This document shows positions 16,909-27,714 of a stretch of 43,241 nucleotides of DNA, in pieces. The position numbers and the translations under genes were made by a program. Positions within the stretch are counted from its first letter, which is position 1, and each line of letters opens with the position of its first letter. The notes beneath the pieces were generated by a model that saw only the letters and a program-made list of their open reading frames with translations, was not told where the DNA came from and made no database searches. Origin of the DNA: Nitrosovibrio sp. Nv4 (GTDB taxonomy: Bacteria; Pseudomonadota; Alphaproteobacteria; Acetobacterales; Acetobacteraceae); the NCBI GenBank assembly GCA_943330455.2, contig CALQHT020000010.1, positions 1 to 43,241 on the forward strand, given 5' to 3'.

Positions 16909-17033
16909 CGAGTGTTTGGCACGTACTCGCCGGGATTCCGCTCGCAGGGTACGAATAACCCTACATTGCGCACCACCAGGTCGAAACCGCCCGAGCAACA
17001 GGCTTCCCACCGGAACCCTTGCCCTCTCGGCGG

Positions 17034-17693
17034 TCAATTCGCCGACTGACGCAACAGAATCGCGTCGATCTGCCGTGCAACCGTGTCGATCGGCGCCATC
17101 CCGTCGACCGCCCGCAGCATACCTTGCCCCGAATAATGGGGCAGAATCGGTGCTGTCTGGCGGTGATATTCGTCGAGTCGCGCCTTCACGGTTTCTCGGT
17201 TGTCATCCGCGCGCCGCGTGAACTCCCGCGAGCCGCAGACGTCGCATATCCCGGGGACCACGGTCTGTTTGAACGTGTCATGATAGCCGGTGCGGCATTG
17301 CGCGCAGGAGAAGCGGCCGCTGACACGGTCGACGAGCGCGTTGTCATCGACCATCAGTTCGATCACCGCGTTCAGATGCAACCCCTTTTGCGCTAGCAAA
17401 ACATCCAGCGCCGCCGCCTGGGGCACGGTCCGCGGGAAACCATCCAGGATGAAACCCTTGGCGCAATCGGCTTGATCGATCCGGTTGCCGAGCATGCGGA
17501 TGATGATCTCATCGGAGACCAGCTTGCCGGCAGCCATCACCGCCTTCGCTTCCTTACCCACCTCGGACCCGGCCGCGACCTCAGCCCGCAGCATGTCCCC
17601 CGTCGAGATCTGAGCGATCCCGTGCAGGTTCTGGAGGCGTTGCGCTTGTGTGCCCTTGCCCGCGCCAGGCGGGCCCAGAAGGATCAGATTCAC
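17034..17693 (-). CDS. adk: Adenylate kinase, zinc-LID type
   Basis: 219 aa. It interconverts ATP + AMP and 2 ADP in the cytosol. The P-loop is [10 protein letters not shown] (residues 7-16); [11 protein letters not shown] and [14 protein letters not shown] form the AMP site. The LID (about 126-160) carries two Cys-x2-Cys pairs (CAQC and CDVC), so it is a zinc-stabilised long-form enzyme rather than the E. coli zinc-free type. The start overlaps the secY stop by four bases (ATGA), showing translational coupling. The secY-adk-rpsM order is common in alphaproteobacteria. Confidence 0.97.
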   Translation of the reverse strand: MNLILLGPPGAGKGTQAQRLQNLHGIAQISTGDMLRAEVAAGSEVGKEAKAVMAAGKLVSDEIIIRMLGNRIDQADCAKGFILDGFPRTVPQAAALDVLLAQKGLHLNAVIELMVDDNALVDRVSGRFSCAQCRTGYHDTFKQTVVPGICDVCGSREFTRRADDNRETVKARLDEYHRQTAPILPHYSGQGMLRAVDGMAPIDTVARQIDAILLRQSAN

Positions 17694-19027
17694 CGACGTC
17701 CCTTCACGCGTGCCTTACGGATCAGGCCTTCATATTGATGTGCGAGCAGATGAGACTGTATTTGCGTGACCGTGTCCATGGTCACTGACACCACAATCAG
17801 AATCGACGTGCCGCCGAAATAGAAGGGGACCCCATAATTGGAGATCAATATCTCCGGCAACAGGCAGATGACGACCAGATAGATGCCGCCAACGGTGGTC
17901 AGACGGGTGAGGACTCGGTCGAAATACTCCGCCGTGGCGCTGCCGGGGCGAATACCAGGGATGAACCCGCCATATTTCTTCAGGTTGTCGGCGGTCTCCT
18001 CCGGGTTAAATACGACCGCCGTGTAGAAATAGGCGAAGAAGATGATCATGAACGCATACAGCGCCATGTAGGCCGGCTGACCATGGGCCAACGCCGAGGA
18101 AATGGTGTGCAGGATGCCGGGCTCGTCGCTGGAGAAACCGGCCACGGTCGCGGGGATCAGCAGAATCGAACTCGCGAAGATTGGAGGAATCACGCCCGAC
18201 GTGTTGATCTTCAGCGGCATATGCGTCGAGTCGCCGCCAAACATGCGGTTGCCAACCTGGCGCTTCGGATACTGGACCGGGATTCGCCGCTGCGCTCTCT
18301 CGACGAACACGATGACGGCAATGGTCGCGACGGCGATGACCAGGAACGCCAGAATGAAGAACGGCGACAATGCGCCCGTACGGCCAAGTTCCAACAGCGA
18401 GGCCATCGCGGAGGGCAGATTCGCGACAATGCCCGCCATGATGATCAGACTGGTGCCGTTGCCGATGCCGCGCGCGGTGATCTGCTCGCCCACCCACATC
18501 AGGAACATCGTCCCGCCAACCAGGGTGATCATGCATGAGACGCGGAAAAAGAGGCCGGGATCAATGACCGCGGACCCAAAAGTGCCGCGCATGCTCTCCA
18601 AACCAACGGCAATGCCGTAGGACTGGAACATGGCGATAAACACCGTCAGGTAGCGGGTGTACTGATTGAGCTTCTTACGCCCCTGCTCACCTTCCTTCTT
18701 CAAGGCCTCCAGCGAGGGAACGGCGGCCGTCATCAACTGAATGATGATGCTGGCGCTGATGTAGGGCATGATGTTCAGCGCAAACACGGTCATGCGGCCA
18801 AGCGCGCCGCCGGTGAACATGTCGAACATGCCGAGAATGCCGCCGCCGTGAGAGCGGATCATCTCCGCCATCACCGAGGCATCAACCCCGGGGACCGGGA
18901 TATAGGTGCCGATGCGGTAGACGATCAGCGCGCCAAGCGTGAACCAGATGCGCTTCTTGAGCTCGGTCGCCTTCGAGAAGACACCGAGGTTGAGATTGGC
19001 CGCAAGCTGTTCGGCAGCGGAAGCCAT
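17690..19027 (-). CDS. secY: Preprotein translocase subunit SecY
   Basis: 445 aa, full length. SecY is the protein-conducting pore of the inner membrane. Ten hydrophobic segments can be traced, starting with [21 protein letters not shown]. Known family stretches include [23 protein letters not shown], the loop [18 protein letters not shown] and the late [23 protein letters not shown]. It follows rplO at the end of the spc operon as usual. The partners SecE and SecG are not in the window. Confidence 0.97.
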   Translation of the reverse strand: MASAAEQLAANLNLGVFSKATELKKRIWFTLGALIVYRIGTYIPVPGVDASVMAEMIRSHGGGILGMFDMFTGGALGRMTVFALNIMPYISASIIIQLMTAAVPSLEALKKEGEQGRKKLNQYTRYLTVFIAMFQSYGIAVGLESMRGTFGSAVIDPGLFFRVSCMITLVGGTMFLMWVGEQITARGIGNGTSLIIMAGIVANLPSAMASLLELGRTGALSPFFILAFLVIAVATIAVIVFVERAQRRIPVQYPKRQVGNRMFGGDSTHMPLKINTSGVIPPIFASSILLIPATVAGFSSDEPGILHTISSALAHGQPAYMALYAFMIIFFAYFYTAVVFNPEETADNLKKYGGFIPGIRPGSATAEYFDRVLTRLTTVGGIYLVVICLLPEILISNYGVPFYFGGTSILIVVSVTMDTVTQIQSHLLAHQYEGLIRKARVKGRR

Positions 19028-19169
19028 ACGCTGATCCTCTTGGAGTGTGCCCTATTGTCCCCCCAGCTTCGGGGGAGTGCAAGGCCGCATCGCGGTCAAG
19101 ATAAAGGCCACACGAACCGCGAAGGCAAGCAACCTTCAGATCCGCGTGGCCTCAATCGATGTATCCTGC

Positions 19170-19655
19170 TCAGGCTGCCGGTTCGGCCGCGGGCTTGACC
19201 ACCGTGGTCGTCACCGAGCCGCCGGCCTGCTCGACCGCGGCCTTCGCCGCGGCGGAAGCGCCGGAGACGGTGATCGTGATCGCGCGCTTGATCTCCCCGT
19301 CGGCAAGCAGCCGGACGCCGTCGAGACGCGCATGGGCCAGACCGGCCGCGATCAGCACCGCTTCGGTGATGGGCTGGCTACCATCGACCCGGCCCGATTC
19401 GATCGCCGCGTCCAGCACCCCGAGATTGACCGGGGCATAGACCTTGCGGAACAGATTGTGGAAGCCGCGTTTCGGCAGGCGTCGATAGATCGGCAACTGA
19501 CCGCCTTCGAACCCGTTCAGCGCCACGCCTTCGCGCGCCTTCTGACCCTTGACGCCCTTGCCGGAGGTCTTGCCTTTGCCCGACCCGATGCCACGCCCAA
19601 GCCGCTTGGACTTGAGCCGCGAGCCCGGATTGTCGCGCAGTTCGTTCAGCTTCAT
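19170..19655 (-). CDS. rplO: 50S ribosomal protein L15
   Basis: 161 aa. The glycine/lysine-rich N-terminal arm ([20 protein letters not shown]) and [18 protein letters not shown] are typical of L15, which binds 23S rRNA late in 50S assembly. It starts one base after rpmD ends. A 142-base gap to secY contains nothing recognised. Confidence 0.97.
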   Translation of the reverse strand: MKLNELRDNPGSRLKSKRLGRGIGSGKGKTSGKGVKGQKAREGVALNGFEGGQLPIYRRLPKRGFHNLFRKVYAPVNLGVLDAAIESGRVDGSQPITEAVLIAAGLAHARLDGVRLLADGEIKRAITITVSGASAAAKAAVEQAGGSVTTTVVKPAAEPAA

Positions 19656-19656
19656 G

Positions 19657-19839
19657 TCAGGACAGCTCCTCCACCTTGATCAGGTGGGCGACCTTGCGGA
19701 TCATGCCGCGCACGGACGGGGTGTCTTCCAGTTCCCGAGTACGGCGAATCTTGTTGAGCCCCAAACCAGTCAGAGTTTCCTTCTGACCTGGCTTGCGACC
19801 GGCGGGTGAGGCCATCTGGGTAACACGCACCTTAGGCAT
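19657..19839 (-). CDS. rpmD: 50S ribosomal protein L30
   Basis: 60 aa, normal L30 size. [20 protein letters not shown] followed by [20 protein letters not shown] is the family pattern. The ATG at 19839 is chosen over upstream in-frame starts because it opens the first beta strand; it overlaps the last eight bases of rpsE, so the two are coupled. Confidence 0.96.
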   Translation of the reverse strand: MPKVRVTQMASPAGRKPGQKETLTGLGLNKIRRTRELEDTPSVRGMIRKVAHLIKVEELS

Positions 19840-20431
19840 TTGCGGCGGCCTCCGGCGTCTGACCTTGCGGCGTGTCACGGCGGCCGAAAAGCTCCGACAC
19901 CTTCTTGCCACGACGCGTGGCAACCGAGCGCGGGCTGGCGCATTTCTGCAGAGCCGCAAAAGTCGCCTTCACCATATTATGCGGGTTCCGGCTACCGAGG
20001 CTCTTGGCCACCACGTCGCCAATCCCCAAAGTCTCGAACACCGCGCGCAACGGGCCACCAGCGATAATGCCGGTGCCGGCCGTCGCGGACCGCAGGATCA
20101 CGTTGCCGGCGCCGAAGTGGCCCTCGACGTCGTGATGCAATGTCCGGCCTTCCTTCATCGGCACCCGGATCATGCCACGCTTGGCACGTTCCGTTGCCTT
20201 GCGGATGGCTTCCGGCACTTCACGCGCCTTACCGGCGCCATAGCCGACCCGGCCCTTCTGGTCACCCACGACAACGAGCGCGGCGAAGGCGAACCGACGG
20301 CCGCCCTTCACCACTTTCGCGACGCGGTTGATGGTTACCAGCTTGTCGATAACGCCATCATCGGGTTCGCGGTCACCACCACGGTCGCGCTCCCGGCCCC
20401 GGCCGCCACCTTCTCTCGGTTCACGTGCCAT
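19832..20431 (-). CDS. rpsE: 30S ribosomal protein S5
   Basis: 199 aa. An Arg/Gly-rich N-terminal tail ([19 protein letters not shown]) precedes the S5 core: [53 protein letters not shown] and [17 protein letters not shown]5 lies at the mRNA entry tunnel and affects decoding accuracy. The start at 20431 is used; a longer reading to 20476 adds 15 unconserved residues. Confidence 0.96.
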   Translation of the reverse strand: MAREPREGGGRGRERDRGGDREPDDGVIDKLVTINRVAKVVKGGRRFAFAALVVVGDQKGRVGYGAGKAREVPEAIRKATERAKRGMIRVPMKEGRTLHHDVEGHFGAGNVILRSATAGTGIIAGGPLRAVFETLGIGDVVAKSLGSRNPHNMVKATFAALQKCASPRSVATRRGKKVSELFGRRDTPQGQTPEAAANA

Positions 20432-20444
20432 TCGTTCGTTCCCT

Positions 20445-20807
20445 TCAGAAGGCCAACCCGCCTTCGCGGGCCGCATCGGCCAGGGCCTGGACCCGACCGT
20501 GATACAAATAAGAACCGCGGTCGAAGACCACTTCCGTCACACCGGCGGCTAGCGCACGTTCCGCCACCAGCTTGCCGACGGCAGCGGCGGCAGCCTTGTC
20601 GGCGCCGGTCTTCAACGCTTCCCGCAAGGTCTTGTCCAGGGTAGAGGCCGCGGCCAGGGTCTTGCCCTGTGCGTCGTCGATCACCTGGGCATAGATGTTC
20701 TTGCCTGACCGAAAAACCGACAGGCGCGGACGCCCATGGGATTTCTGGCGCAACTGGTACCGAAGGCGCTCGCGCCGCCGATTCCGTAGATCCTGACTGA
20801 CGCTCAT
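20445..20807 (-). CDS. rplR: 50S ribosomal protein L18
   Basis: 120 aa. A basic N-terminus ([22 protein letters not shown]), [16 protein letters not shown] and the C-terminal [24 protein letters not shown] identify L18, which binds 5S rRNA with L5. It lies 13 bases before rpsE. Confidence 0.97.
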   Translation of the reverse strand: MSVSQDLRNRRRERLRYQLRQKSHGRPRLSVFRSGKNIYAQVIDDAQGKTLAAASTLDKTLREALKTGADKAAAAAVGKLVAERALAAGVTEVVFDRGSYLYHGRVQALADAAREGGLAF

Positions 20808-20844
20808 TGGCTCTTTCCCGCTCGTGCTGCGCTACCGCTGAAGG

Positions 20845-21378
20845 TCACTTCTTCTTCCCTTCCTTGCGACGGATCGTCTCATCCGTGTAGCGCGCGCCCT
20901 TGCCTTTATAGGGCTCCGGCGGCCGGAAGGCGCGAATCTCGGACGCTACCTGCCCGACCAGGCGTTTGTCGACACCTTCGACCTTGATCGACGTTGGCCG
21001 ATCGCACGTGATCTTGATGCCTTCCGGAACCGGATAAACAACCGGATGCGAGAAACCGAGATTGATCTCGAGATTTTTGCCTTGCACCGCGGCGCGATAA
21101 CCTGTGCCAGTGATCTCCAGGGAGCGCGCGAACCCGGTGGAAACACCCCGAACCATATTGGCGATCAGGGAGCGCGTGGTTCCCCACATCATGCGAGCCT
21201 GCGCCTCGCTGCCTTTCGGCTGGACCGAGACCTTGTTGCCATCGACCGTTGCCTCGACATGTTCTGTCAGCGGCAACGTCAACACGCCCAAGCGACCCGT
21301 CGCGGTCAGGATACCATCGACAATGGCAATCTGGACCCCGGCGGGGATTTCGACCGGATATTTTCCGACGCGAGACAT
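20845..21378 (-). CDS. rplF: 50S ribosomal protein L6
   Basis: 177 aa. Two repeated L6 folds are seen, starting [15 protein letters not shown] and ending [20 protein letters not shown]6 sits near the factor-binding site of the 50S subunit. The ATG at 21378 starts the conserved domain; an upstream start at 21426 would run into the rpsH end. Confidence 0.97.
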   Translation of the reverse strand: MSRVGKYPVEIPAGVQIAIVDGILTATGRLGVLTLPLTEHVEATVDGNKVSVQPKGSEAQARMMWGTTRSLIANMVRGVSTGFARSLEITGTGYRAAVQGKNLEINLGFSHPVVYPVPEGIKITCDRPTSIKVEGVDKRLVGQVASEIRAFRPPEPYKGKGARYTDETIRRKEGKKK

Positions 21379-21391
21379 GACCGATCCTCCG

Positions 21392-21790
21392 TCAGAACAC
21401 GCGGCAGAGAACTTCGCCGCCAACATTGGCAGCGCGAGCCTCGGCGTCGCTCATCACGCCACGCGGCGTGGACAGGATGGAAATGCCCAAGCCGGCATAG
21501 ACCCGCGGCAGTTCCTTGATCTTCGAGTAGACGCGTCGGCCTGGCTTGGAGACCCGGTGGATCTCCTTGATGACCGGCTCGCCCTCGTTGTATTTCAACT
21601 CGATACGCAGTTGCGCGATACCGGGACGCAGTTCCTCGGCCGCATAACCGCGGATGAAGCCTTCGCGCTTGAGCACGCCGAGAACGTTCTGGCGTAGCTT
21701 GGACGCAGGCGCGACGCACACCGAATGACGCGCACGCTGCGCGTTGCGGATTCGGGTGAGCATGTCGCCCAGGGGATCAGACATTGACAT
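21392..21790 (-). CDS. rpsH: 30S ribosomal protein S8
   Basis: 132 aa. [19 protein letters not shown] at the start and [19 protein letters not shown] near the end are S8 signatures. S8 binds the central domain of 16S rRNA and in E. coli represses the spc operon at the rplX-rplE region. Two ATG codons lie two codons apart (21790 and 21784); the first has the better spacing to AGGGGA. Confidence 0.97.
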   Translation of the reverse strand: MSMSDPLGDMLTRIRNAQRARHSVCVAPASKLRQNVLGVLKREGFIRGYAAEELRPGIAQLRIELKYNEGEPVIKEIHRVSKPGRRVYSKIKELPRVYAGLGISILSTPRGVMSDAEARAANVGGEVLCRVF

Positions 21791-21801
21791 CGACGATTCC
21801 C

Positions 21802-22107
21802 CTACCAGCTCGCCTTGACCATGCCCGGGATCTGCCCGGAACTGGCCAACTCACGCAACGCGATACGGCAGAGCTTGAACTTGCGGTAATTCCCGCGCGA
21901 CCGCCCGGTCAGCTCGCACCGAAGACGGACGCGAACCTTCGCGCCATTGCGGGGCAGCTGCGCCAGTTTCAGCGACGCGTTGAACCGATCCTCGACGGGA
22001 AGCGTGCGGTCCATGACCACATCCTTCAGCGTCTGACGTTTCGCCTTGTCGCGCTTCGCCATCCGTTCACGCATCGCATTACGGTTGACCTGTGAGACCT
22101 TGGCCAT
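21802..22107 (-). CDS. rpsN: 30S ribosomal protein S14, long zinc-free form
   Basis: 101 aa. This is the long form without the Cys-x2-Cys pairs of the short zinc-binding type. [31 protein letters not shown]-like [19 protein letters not shown] and the end [15 protein letters not shown] pattern are characteristic. S14 is in the head of the 30S subunit. It has 11 bases to rpsH. Confidence 0.97.
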   Translation of the reverse strand: MAKVSQVNRNAMRERMAKRDKAKRQTLKDVVMDRTLPVEDRFNASLKLAQLPRNGAKVRVRLRCELTGRSRGNYRKFKLCRIALRELASSGQIPGMVKASW

Positions 22108-22164
22108 CCTACTAAATTCCTCCGGAACCTGCCGGGGTCTGACCCGGCGGTTTTCCCAAAAACC

Positions 22165-22869
22165 TCAATTGGCGAACGGAAGGTCGAAAGCCTTGAGCAG
22201 GGCCTTCGCCTCGGCATCGGTCTTGGCGGTCGTGACAAACTGGATGTCCATGCCGCGAACCTGATCGACCCGGTCATAGTTGATTTCCGGGAAAATGATC
22301 TGTTCCTTCAGGCCCATCGCAAAGTTACCGCGACCGTCGAAGCCCTTCCCGGTGATCCCGCGGAAGTCACGTACGCGGGGCATGGCAATGGTCACCAAGC
22401 GATCCAGGAACTCATACATCCGAGCCTTCCGCAGAGTGACCTTGCAGCCGATCGGCAGACCCTTGCGGATCTTGAACCCTGCGATCGCCTTCTTGGCCAC
22501 GGTCTTGACCGGGCGCTGCCCCGCAATCGCGGTGAGTTCTGCCACCGCGGCGTCGAGCTTCTTCTGATCCGCCGTGGCGTCACCGACGCCCATGTTGATC
22601 ACGATCTTTTCGAGCTTCGGGACCTGCATCTCGTTCTTGTAGTTGAACTCAGCCCGCAGCTTTGCCCGGATTTCATCGTCGTAGCGCTTGCGCATACGAG
22701 GCATCTCATCCGGCGCGGCGGCCGGGTTCTCGACGCCAACCATCTCAATCCGACGCGCCGCGCGCTGGGCTTCCTTGCCGGCTGGAGGCCCAGCTTGACC
22801 GCCGCGTGCGCCACCCTTTGCCCCGCCCTTGGAGGCGGCCCCTTTCGGGGCGTTCTTCGTTCCGCTCAT
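22165..22869 (-). CDS. rplE: 50S ribosomal protein L5 with N-terminal extension
   Basis: 234 aa, about 50 longer than the family norm. The L5 core begins near residue 58 ([16 protein letters not shown]) and includes [59 protein letters not shown] and [21 protein letters not shown]5 binds 5S rRNA and contacts the P-site tRNA. The extra N-terminus is a Gly/Ala/Lys-rich low-complexity tract ([19 protein letters not shown]). The ATG at 22869 lies ten bases after rplX and has only a weak Shine-Dalgarno (GAGAGA); later in-frame ATGs are possible starts, which would remove the extension. Confidence 0.94.
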   Translation of the reverse strand: MSGTKNAPKGAASKGGAKGGARGGQAGPPAGKEAQRAARRIEMVGVENPAAAPDEMPRMRKRYDDEIRAKLRAEFNYKNEMQVPKLEKIVINMGVGDATADQKKLDAAVAELTAIAGQRPVKTVAKKAIAGFKIRKGLPIGCKVTLRKARMYEFLDRLVTIAMPRVRDFRGITGKGFDGRGNFAMGLKEQIIFPEINYDRVDQVRGMDIQFVTTAKTDAEAKALLKAFDLPFAN

Positions 22870-22879
22870 CGTTCGTCTC

Positions 22880-23200
22880 TCAACTGCCGACCACTTCGCC
22901 CGTCGCTTTCGCGATGCGGACCTTGCGGCCGTCTTCCAGAACGCGGAAACCAACCTTGGTGGGCTTCTCGCTGGTGGGATCGACCAGCATCAAATTCGAC
23001 AGGTGAATCGATGCTTCCTTGTCGATGATCCCGCCAGGCTGACCCGCCCCGGTCGGCTTGGTGTGGCGGTGAACGATGTTCACCCCCCGCACGATCGCAC
23101 GATCATCGCGCGGCGCCACCGAGAGAACCTCACCGCGGCGCCCTTTGCTGGAGCCGCTGATCACCACGACGGTATCGCCCTTGCGAATGCGCGCTGCCAT
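22880..23200 (-). CDS. rplX: 50S ribosomal protein L24
   Basis: 106 aa. The KOW motif [20 protein letters not shown] and [18 protein letters not shown] identify L24, an early 50S assembly initiator. The ATG at 23200 shares two bases with the rplN stop (TGATG), so translation is coupled; a GTG one codon earlier is less likely. Confidence 0.96.
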   Translation of the reverse strand: MAARIRKGDTVVVISGSSKGRRGEVLSVAPRDDRAIVRGVNIVHRHTKPTGAGQPGGIIDKEASIHLSNLMLVDPTSEKPTKVGFRVLEDGRKVRIAKATGEVVGS

Positions 23201-23568
23201 CACAGCACCTCCGGCGCAAGGCTGATGATCTTCATGAACTTGCGTCCACGCAGTTCACGCACGACCGGGCCAAAGATGCGGGTCCCGATCGGCTCTTGCT
23301 GCTTGTTGATCAGCACGGCGGCATTGCGGTCGAAGCGGATCGCGGAGCCGTCCGGGCGACGGACCGGGTAGCTGGTCCGAACGATCACCGCCTGGTGGAC
23401 GTCGCCCTTCTTCACCTTGCCGCGCGGGATCGCCTTTTTGATCGACACCACGATGACATCGCCGACCGAAGCGAACTTGCGCTTCGAGCCACCGAGCACC
23501 TTGATGCACTGCACGCTCTGAGCGCCGGAATTGTCGGCGACGTCGAGTGTGGTTTCCGGATGGATCAT
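23200..23568 (-). CDS. rplN: 50S ribosomal protein L14
   Basis: 122 aa, invariant length. [20 protein letters not shown] and [19 protein letters not shown] with [12 protein letters not shown] are the L14 signatures. L14 makes an intersubunit bridge. It overlaps rpsQ by four bases. Confidence 0.98.
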   Translation of the reverse strand: MIHPETTLDVADNSGAQSVQCIKVLGGSKRKFASVGDVIVVSIKKAIPRGKVKKGDVHQAVIVRTSYPVRRPDGSAIRFDRNAAVLINKQQEPIGTRIFGPVVRELRGRKFMKIISLAPEVL

Positions 23569-23849
23569 GCGGCGACTCCTTCAACCACAGCGACTACCGG
23601 ATCGGCGAGCGGGGCGCCATTGCGCTCCACCACCAGCCAGGTCTTGCGCTTGCTGATCGGCTTGCATTCCTCGATCCGCACATTGTCGCCAATCTTGCAC
23701 AAATTGGCCTCATCATGCGCCGCGTATTTCTTCGAGCGACGAATGAATTTCTTGTAAAGCGGGTGCATAATGCGACGATCAACCAAAACCGTGACGGTCT
23801 TGTCCATCTTGTCGCTGGTCACTCGCCCACTCAGGACGCGCCTTGGCAT
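23565..23849 (-). CDS. rpsQ: 30S ribosomal protein S17
   Basis: 94 aa. [20 protein letters not shown] and [19 protein letters not shown] are the S17 pattern. S17 binds the 5' domain of 16S rRNA early in assembly. The stop overlaps the rplN start (ATGA). Confidence 0.97.
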   Translation of the reverse strand: MPRRVLSGRVTSDKMDKTVTVLVDRRIMHPLYKKFIRRSKKYAAHDEANLCKIGDNVRIEECKPISKRKTWLVVERNGAPLADPVVAVVEGVAA

Positions 23850-23861
23850 CGCCCTCTCTCC

Positions 23862-24086
23862 TTACGACTGGGCCGCGGCGGAGCGTTTCTTCTCCGCCAT
23901 GATTGTCTTTACCCGCGCGATCTCGCGCCGAGCTTCACGCACACGACCAACCCCTTCGGTCTGGCCGGTCGCCCGCTGGAAGCGCAGGTTGAACTGCTCC
24001 TTGCGCAAATCCAGCAGCAGGGTGGCTAGTTCGTCCGGCGTCTTCAGCCGCACGTCACCCACCTTATACATCACGGACTTTGCCAT
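23862..24086 (-). CDS. rpmC: 50S ribosomal protein L29
   Basis: 74 aa. The two-helix core contains LLDLRKEQFNLRFQRATGQ and RVREARREIARVKTI. L29 lies at the tunnel exit and touches trigger factor and SRP. It starts one base after rplP ends. Confidence 0.96.
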   Translation of the reverse strand: MAKSVMYKVGDVRLKTPDELATLLLDLRKEQFNLRFQRATGQTEGVGRVREARREIARVKTIMAEKKRSAAAQS

Positions 24087-24087
24087 A

Positions 24088-24504
24088 TCAGGCGTCTCCG
24101 ATCCGGGCGATGAACTTGGTCTTGATCGGCAGCTTTGCCGCTCCGAGCGTCAGTGCCTCACGGGCCAGCTCAGCAGTCACGCCATCGATCTCGAACATGA
24201 TGCGTCCCGGAGCCACACGGGCCACCCAGAATTCCGGGGATCCCTTGCCGGAGCCCATGCGGACTTCAGCCGGCTTCGTGGAGACCGGCACATCCGGGAA
24301 AATCCGGATCCATACCCGCCCGGCCCGCTTCATGGCGCGGGTGATCGCACGTCGCGCGGATTCGATTTGGCGAGCGGTGATCCGCTCCGGCTCCAACGCC
24401 TTCAAGCCGTAGGTGCCGAAATTCAATGCAGTCCCGCCCTTGGCCAGGCCGTGGATGCGGCCCTTGTGCTGCTTGCGGTATTTGGTTCGCTTGGGTGATA
24501 ACAT
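24088..24504 (-). CDS. rplP: 50S ribosomal protein L16
   Basis: 138 aa. [18 protein letters not shown] at the start and [20 protein letters not shown] are family hallmarks. L16 shapes the A-site entry of the 50S subunit. It lies six bases after rpsC in the standard order. Confidence 0.98.
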   Translation of the reverse strand: MLSPKRTKYRKQHKGRIHGLAKGGTALNFGTYGLKALEPERITARQIESARRAITRAMKRAGRVWIRIFPDVPVSTKPAEVRMGSGKGSPEFWVARVAPGRIMFEIDGVTAELAREALTLGAAKLPIKTKFIARIGDA

Positions 24505-24510
24505 CTTCGT

Positions 24511-25188
24511 CTACCTCTGCGGCGCCTGTTCGGCGGCGCGACGGTCTTGCGACATCGGGTCGTGGGTCAGGATTTCGCCCTTGAACACCCAGACTTTCAC
24601 GCCGCAGGTGCCATAGGTCGTCTTGGCGGTGGCAACACCGTAATCGACATCGGCGCGCAACGTATGCAGGGGAACGCGTCCCTCGCGATACCACTCGACC
24701 CGGGCGATTTCGGCGCCACCCAACCGGCCACCACAGTTGATCCGGATGCCCTGGGCACCCAGGCGCATCGCCGACTGCACGGCCCGCTTCATCGCGCGCC
24801 GAAAGGCAACCCGGCGTTCTAGCTGCTGGGCGATGTTCTCGGCCACGAGGGTCGCGTCGATTTCCGGCTTACGGATTTCGACGATATTCAGAGCGACCTC
24901 GGCGCGCGCCATTTTGGAGAGGTCCTTCTTCAGAACCTCGATATCCTGACCCTTCTTGCCGATCACCACGCCCGGACGCGCAGCATAGATGGTCACGCGC
25001 GGCTTCTTCGCCGGACGCTCGATCACCACGCGGGAAACGCCGGCGCCATGCAGCTTCTTGCGCAGATGCGCGCGCAGCTTCAGGTCTTCGTGCAGCAGCT
25101 TGGAATAGTCGGCGCCGGCAAACCAGCGGCTGTCCCAGGTGCGGTTAATGCCGAGCCGGAGCCCGATCGGATTGACTTTGTGACCCAT
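24511..25188 (-). CDS. rpsC: 30S ribosomal protein S3
   Basis: 225 aa. [20 protein letters not shown], the KH domain loop ([18 protein letters not shown]) and [21 protein letters not shown] are present. S3 forms part of the mRNA entry helicase. The ATG at 25188 overlaps the rplV stop by one base (TAATG); an upstream start at 25251 would lie within rplV. Confidence 0.97.
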   Translation of the reverse strand: MGHKVNPIGLRLGINRTWDSRWFAGADYSKLLHEDLKLRAHLRKKLHGAGVSRVVIERPAKKPRVTIYAARPGVVIGKKGQDIEVLKKDLSKMARAEVALNIVEIRKPEIDATLVAENIAQQLERRVAFRRAMKRAVQSAMRLGAQGIRINCGGRLGGAEIARVEWYREGRVPLHTLRADVDYGVATAKTTYGTCGVKVWVFKGEILTHDPMSQDRRAAEQAPQR

Positions 25189-25580
25189 TATGCGGCCTCC
25201 CCGGCGTCCTGTTCCCGCTCCGCCACGACGATCTTGAGATGGCTGAACCATTTCTCGACCCGGGCAGCGCGCCCACGGCCACGGGCCTGGAAACGACGCA
25301 TTACGACCGACCGGCCCACTTCGGCGCGGGTAACGACCAGACGGTCGACGTCCAGCTGATGGTTGTTTTCCGCATTTGCTATCGCACTCTCCAGGGCCTT
25401 GCGAACCTGATGGGCGATGCGGCGCTTGCTGAAGGTCAGGGTGGCGATGGCATTCTGCGCGGGCAGATTGCGGATCATGCCAGCAACCAAGTTCAACTTG
25501 CGGGGGCTGACCCGCAGGTTGCTAACGATTGCCTGAGCCTCATTGTCGGCCAGGCCCCGCGGGTGATTGGGCTTGCTCAT
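25188..25580 (-). CDS. rplV: 50S ribosomal protein L22
   Basis: 130 aa. [39 protein letters not shown] and [20 protein letters not shown] are the family blocks; the hairpin loop near residues 85-100 lines the exit tunnel. The ATG at 25580 directly follows rpsS; a longer reading to 25613 overlaps that gene. Confidence 0.97.
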   Translation of the reverse strand: MSKPNHPRGLADNEAQAIVSNLRVSPRKLNLVAGMIRNLPAQNAIATLTFSKRRIAHQVRKALESAIANAENNHQLDVDRLVVTRAEVGRSVVMRRFQARGRGRAARVEKWFSHLKIVVAEREQDAGEAA

Positions 25581-25581
25581 G

Positions 25582-25860
25582 TCAGCCTCGCTTCGCCTTC
25601 TTGTCGGCGGCATGGCCGGTGAACGTCCGGGTCGGCGAGAATTCGCCGAACTTGTGGCCCACCATATTCTCGTTCACCTGCACGGGCAGGAACTTGTGGC
25701 CGTTGTAGACGCCGAAGGTCAGGCCGACGAATTGCGGCAGGATCGTCGAGCGGCGCGACCAGATACGAATGATCTCGTTGCGGCTCGACGCCCGCGAAGC
25801 TTCGGCCTTGGCCAGGAGGTAGCCGTCTACGAACGGACCTTTCCAGACAGAACGCGCCAT
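25582..25860 (-). CDS. rpsS: 30S ribosomal protein S19
   Basis: 92 aa. [16 protein letters not shown] and [20 protein letters not shown] are S19 signatures. S19 pairs with S13 in the 30S head. It starts one base after rplB ends. Confidence 0.98.
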   Translation of the reverse strand: MARSVWKGPFVDGYLLAKAEASRASSRNEIIRIWSRRSTILPQFVGLTFGVYNGHKFLPVQVNENMVGHKFGEFSPTRTFTGHAADKKAKRG

Positions 25861-25861
25861 A

Positions 25862-26692
25862 TTACTTGCCCTTGTTGCGGCGGCGGATGATCAGGCTATC
25901 CGTCCGCTTGTTGGTGCGCGTCTTGTAGCCCTTGGTCGGCTTGCCCCACGGCGTAACGGGGTGCCTGCCACCGGAGCTGCGGCCTTCGCCACCACCATGC
26001 GGGTGATCGACCGGGTTCATGACCACACCGCGATTGTGCGGCCGGAAACCGAGCCAGCGCATGCGACCGGCCTTGCCGATCTTCTGGTTCATGTTGTCCG
26101 GGTTGGACACCGCACCGATGCTGGCCATGCACTCGGCCCGCACGACGCGGAGTTCACCCGACATCAACTTGATCTGGGCGTAACCCGAGTCCTTGCCCAC
26201 GAGCTGCGCGTAGGTCCCGGCCGAACGCGCGACCTTCGCACCGGCGCCAACTTTCAACTCGATGTTATGGATGATGGTCCCAACCGGGATCGCCCCCAAC
26301 GGCATCGCGTTGCCCGGCTTGATATCGACCCTTGCACCGGCGATCACCATATCGCCCACCTTCAGGCGCTGAGGTGCCAGGATATAGGCCAACTCGCCGT
26401 CCTGGTACTTCACAAGCGCGATGAACGCGGTGCGGTTTGGGTCGTATTCCAAGCGCTCGACCGTCGCGGGCACATCGAATTTGCGCCGCTTGAAGTCGAT
26501 GGTCCGGAACGTTTGCTTATGCCCACCACCCCGGAAGCGGCTGGTGATGCGCCCGTGATTGTTCCGACCGCCAGAGCTATGCTGCCCCTCGGTCAGTCCC
26601 TTGACGGGCTTCCCCTTCCAGAGCTCGCTGCGGTCGATAAGGACCGTGCCGCGAAGACTGGCGGTAACGGGATTGAATTGCCTGAGTGCCAT
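25862..26692 (-). CDS. rplB: 50S ribosomal protein L2
   Basis: 276 aa, full length. [20 protein letters not shown] at the N-domain and [16 protein letters not shown] near the C-end, with the conserved histidine close to the peptidyl-transferase centre, identify L2. It is essential for subunit joining. A 37-base gap separates it from rplW. Confidence 0.98.
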   Translation of the reverse strand: MALRQFNPVTASLRGTVLIDRSELWKGKPVKGLTEGQHSSGGRNNHGRITSRFRGGGHKQTFRTIDFKRRKFDVPATVERLEYDPNRTAFIALVKYQDGELAYILAPQRLKVGDMVIAGARVDIKPGNAMPLGAIPVGTIIHNIELKVGAGAKVARSAGTYAQLVGKDSGYAQIKLMSGELRVVRAECMASIGAVSNPDNMNQKIGKAGRMRWLGFRPHNRGVVMNPVDHPHGGGEGRSSGGRHPVTPWGKPTKGYKTRTNKRTDSLIIRRRNKGK

Positions 26693-26729
26693 CTGAGTCC
26701 TGTGCCCTCTCGGGTTCCCGCTGGGCGCC

Positions 26730-27056
26730 CTATGCGAGGCCGGTGGTGAAATCGATCGACTGGCCTTCAGCCAACCGGACGAACGCTTTCTTCACGTCCG
26801 AGCGCTGGCCCGGCCGTCCCTTGAAGCGCTTGGTCTTACCCTTTTGCACCAAGGTATTGACCCCGAGCACCTTGACCCCGAACAGGGTCTCAACGGCGAT
26901 CTTGATCTCCGGCTTGGTCGCGTCGTTGGCAACCCGGAAGACGACCTGGCCGTGTTCGGACAGCAGGGTTGCCTTCTCGGTGATGACCGGACCGCGGATG
27001 ATCTGATACATCGACTCCCGCGACAGGGCCGGCTTCTTTTTGGCAGTCCCGCTCAT
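26730..27056 (-). CDS. rplW: 50S ribosomal protein L23
   Basis: 108 aa. [36 protein letters not shown] and [17 protein letters not shown] form the L23 pattern. L23 is the main docking site for trigger factor and SRP at the tunnel exit. The start overlaps the rplD stop by four bases. Confidence 0.97.
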   Translation of the reverse strand: MSGTAKKKPALSRESMYQIIRGPVITEKATLLSEHGQVVFRVANDATKPEIKIAVETLFGVKVLGVNTLVQKGKTKRFKGRPGQRSDVKKAFVRLAEGQSIDFTTGLA

Positions 27057-27703
27057 GCGGCGTCTCCTTCGGCGGGCGCTGAGGGCGCGCCGTTCAACCG
27101 AGCGGTCAGACCTGCGACACCGGCCGTCGTGATCGCCAGAACGTCGTGCTTCAGAATGTCATAGACATTGGCGCCGATGGTCGGGAGCACATCGACGCCA
27201 TGAATGTTGCGGCTGGCGCGGAGGAAGATCGGATCCACCACATTGTCCACAATCAACGCCGACGACCAGCCCAACGCCTTGAACTTGCGAGCCAGCTCGG
27301 CGGTTTTGTCGGGACCCGAGGCAACGTCCAGGATCACAAGCTTGCCCTCGGCTGCCTTCTGCGACAACGCGGAGATCAGCCCGAGACGGCGCACCTTTTT
27401 GTTCAGGCTGTATTCATGCGACCGAACGACCGGGCCATGAACCACGCCACCGGTCCGGAACTGCGGCGAGCGCAAGCTGCCCTGACGCGCGTTGCCGGTG
27501 CCCTTCTGGCGGTAAGGCTTCTTGGTTGTGCCCGACACTTCGGACATTCCCTTGACCTTATGATTGCCGGAGCGGCGCTTCGCGAGCTGCCAGTGCACGA
27601 CCCGCGCCATGATGTCGGCGCGCGGCTTCGTCGCGAAGATATCATCCGGCAGTTCGGCACTACCGGCGCTTCCCTGATCCAAGGTGGTGATTTCGACCTG
27701 CAT
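27053..27703 (-). CDS. rplD: 50S ribosomal protein L4
   Basis: 216 aa. [19 protein letters not shown] and [19 protein letters not shown] form the tunnel-lining loop. The globular part ends with [14 protein letters not shown] and [19 protein letters not shown]. In E. coli L4 also represses the S10 operon through a leader attenuator, which is of interest given the terminator-like hairpin before rpsJ here. Confidence 0.97.
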   Translation of the reverse strand: MQVEITTLDQGSAGSAELPDDIFATKPRADIMARVVHWQLAKRRSGNHKVKGMSEVSGTTKKPYRQKGTGNARQGSLRSPQFRTGGVVHGPVVRSHEYSLNKKVRRLGLISALSQKAAEGKLVILDVASGPDKTAELARKFKALGWSSALIVDNVVDPIFLRASRNIHGVDVLPTIGANVYDILKHDVLAITTAGVAGLTARLNGAPSAPAEGDAA

Positions 27704-27714
27704 CGTCTTTATCC

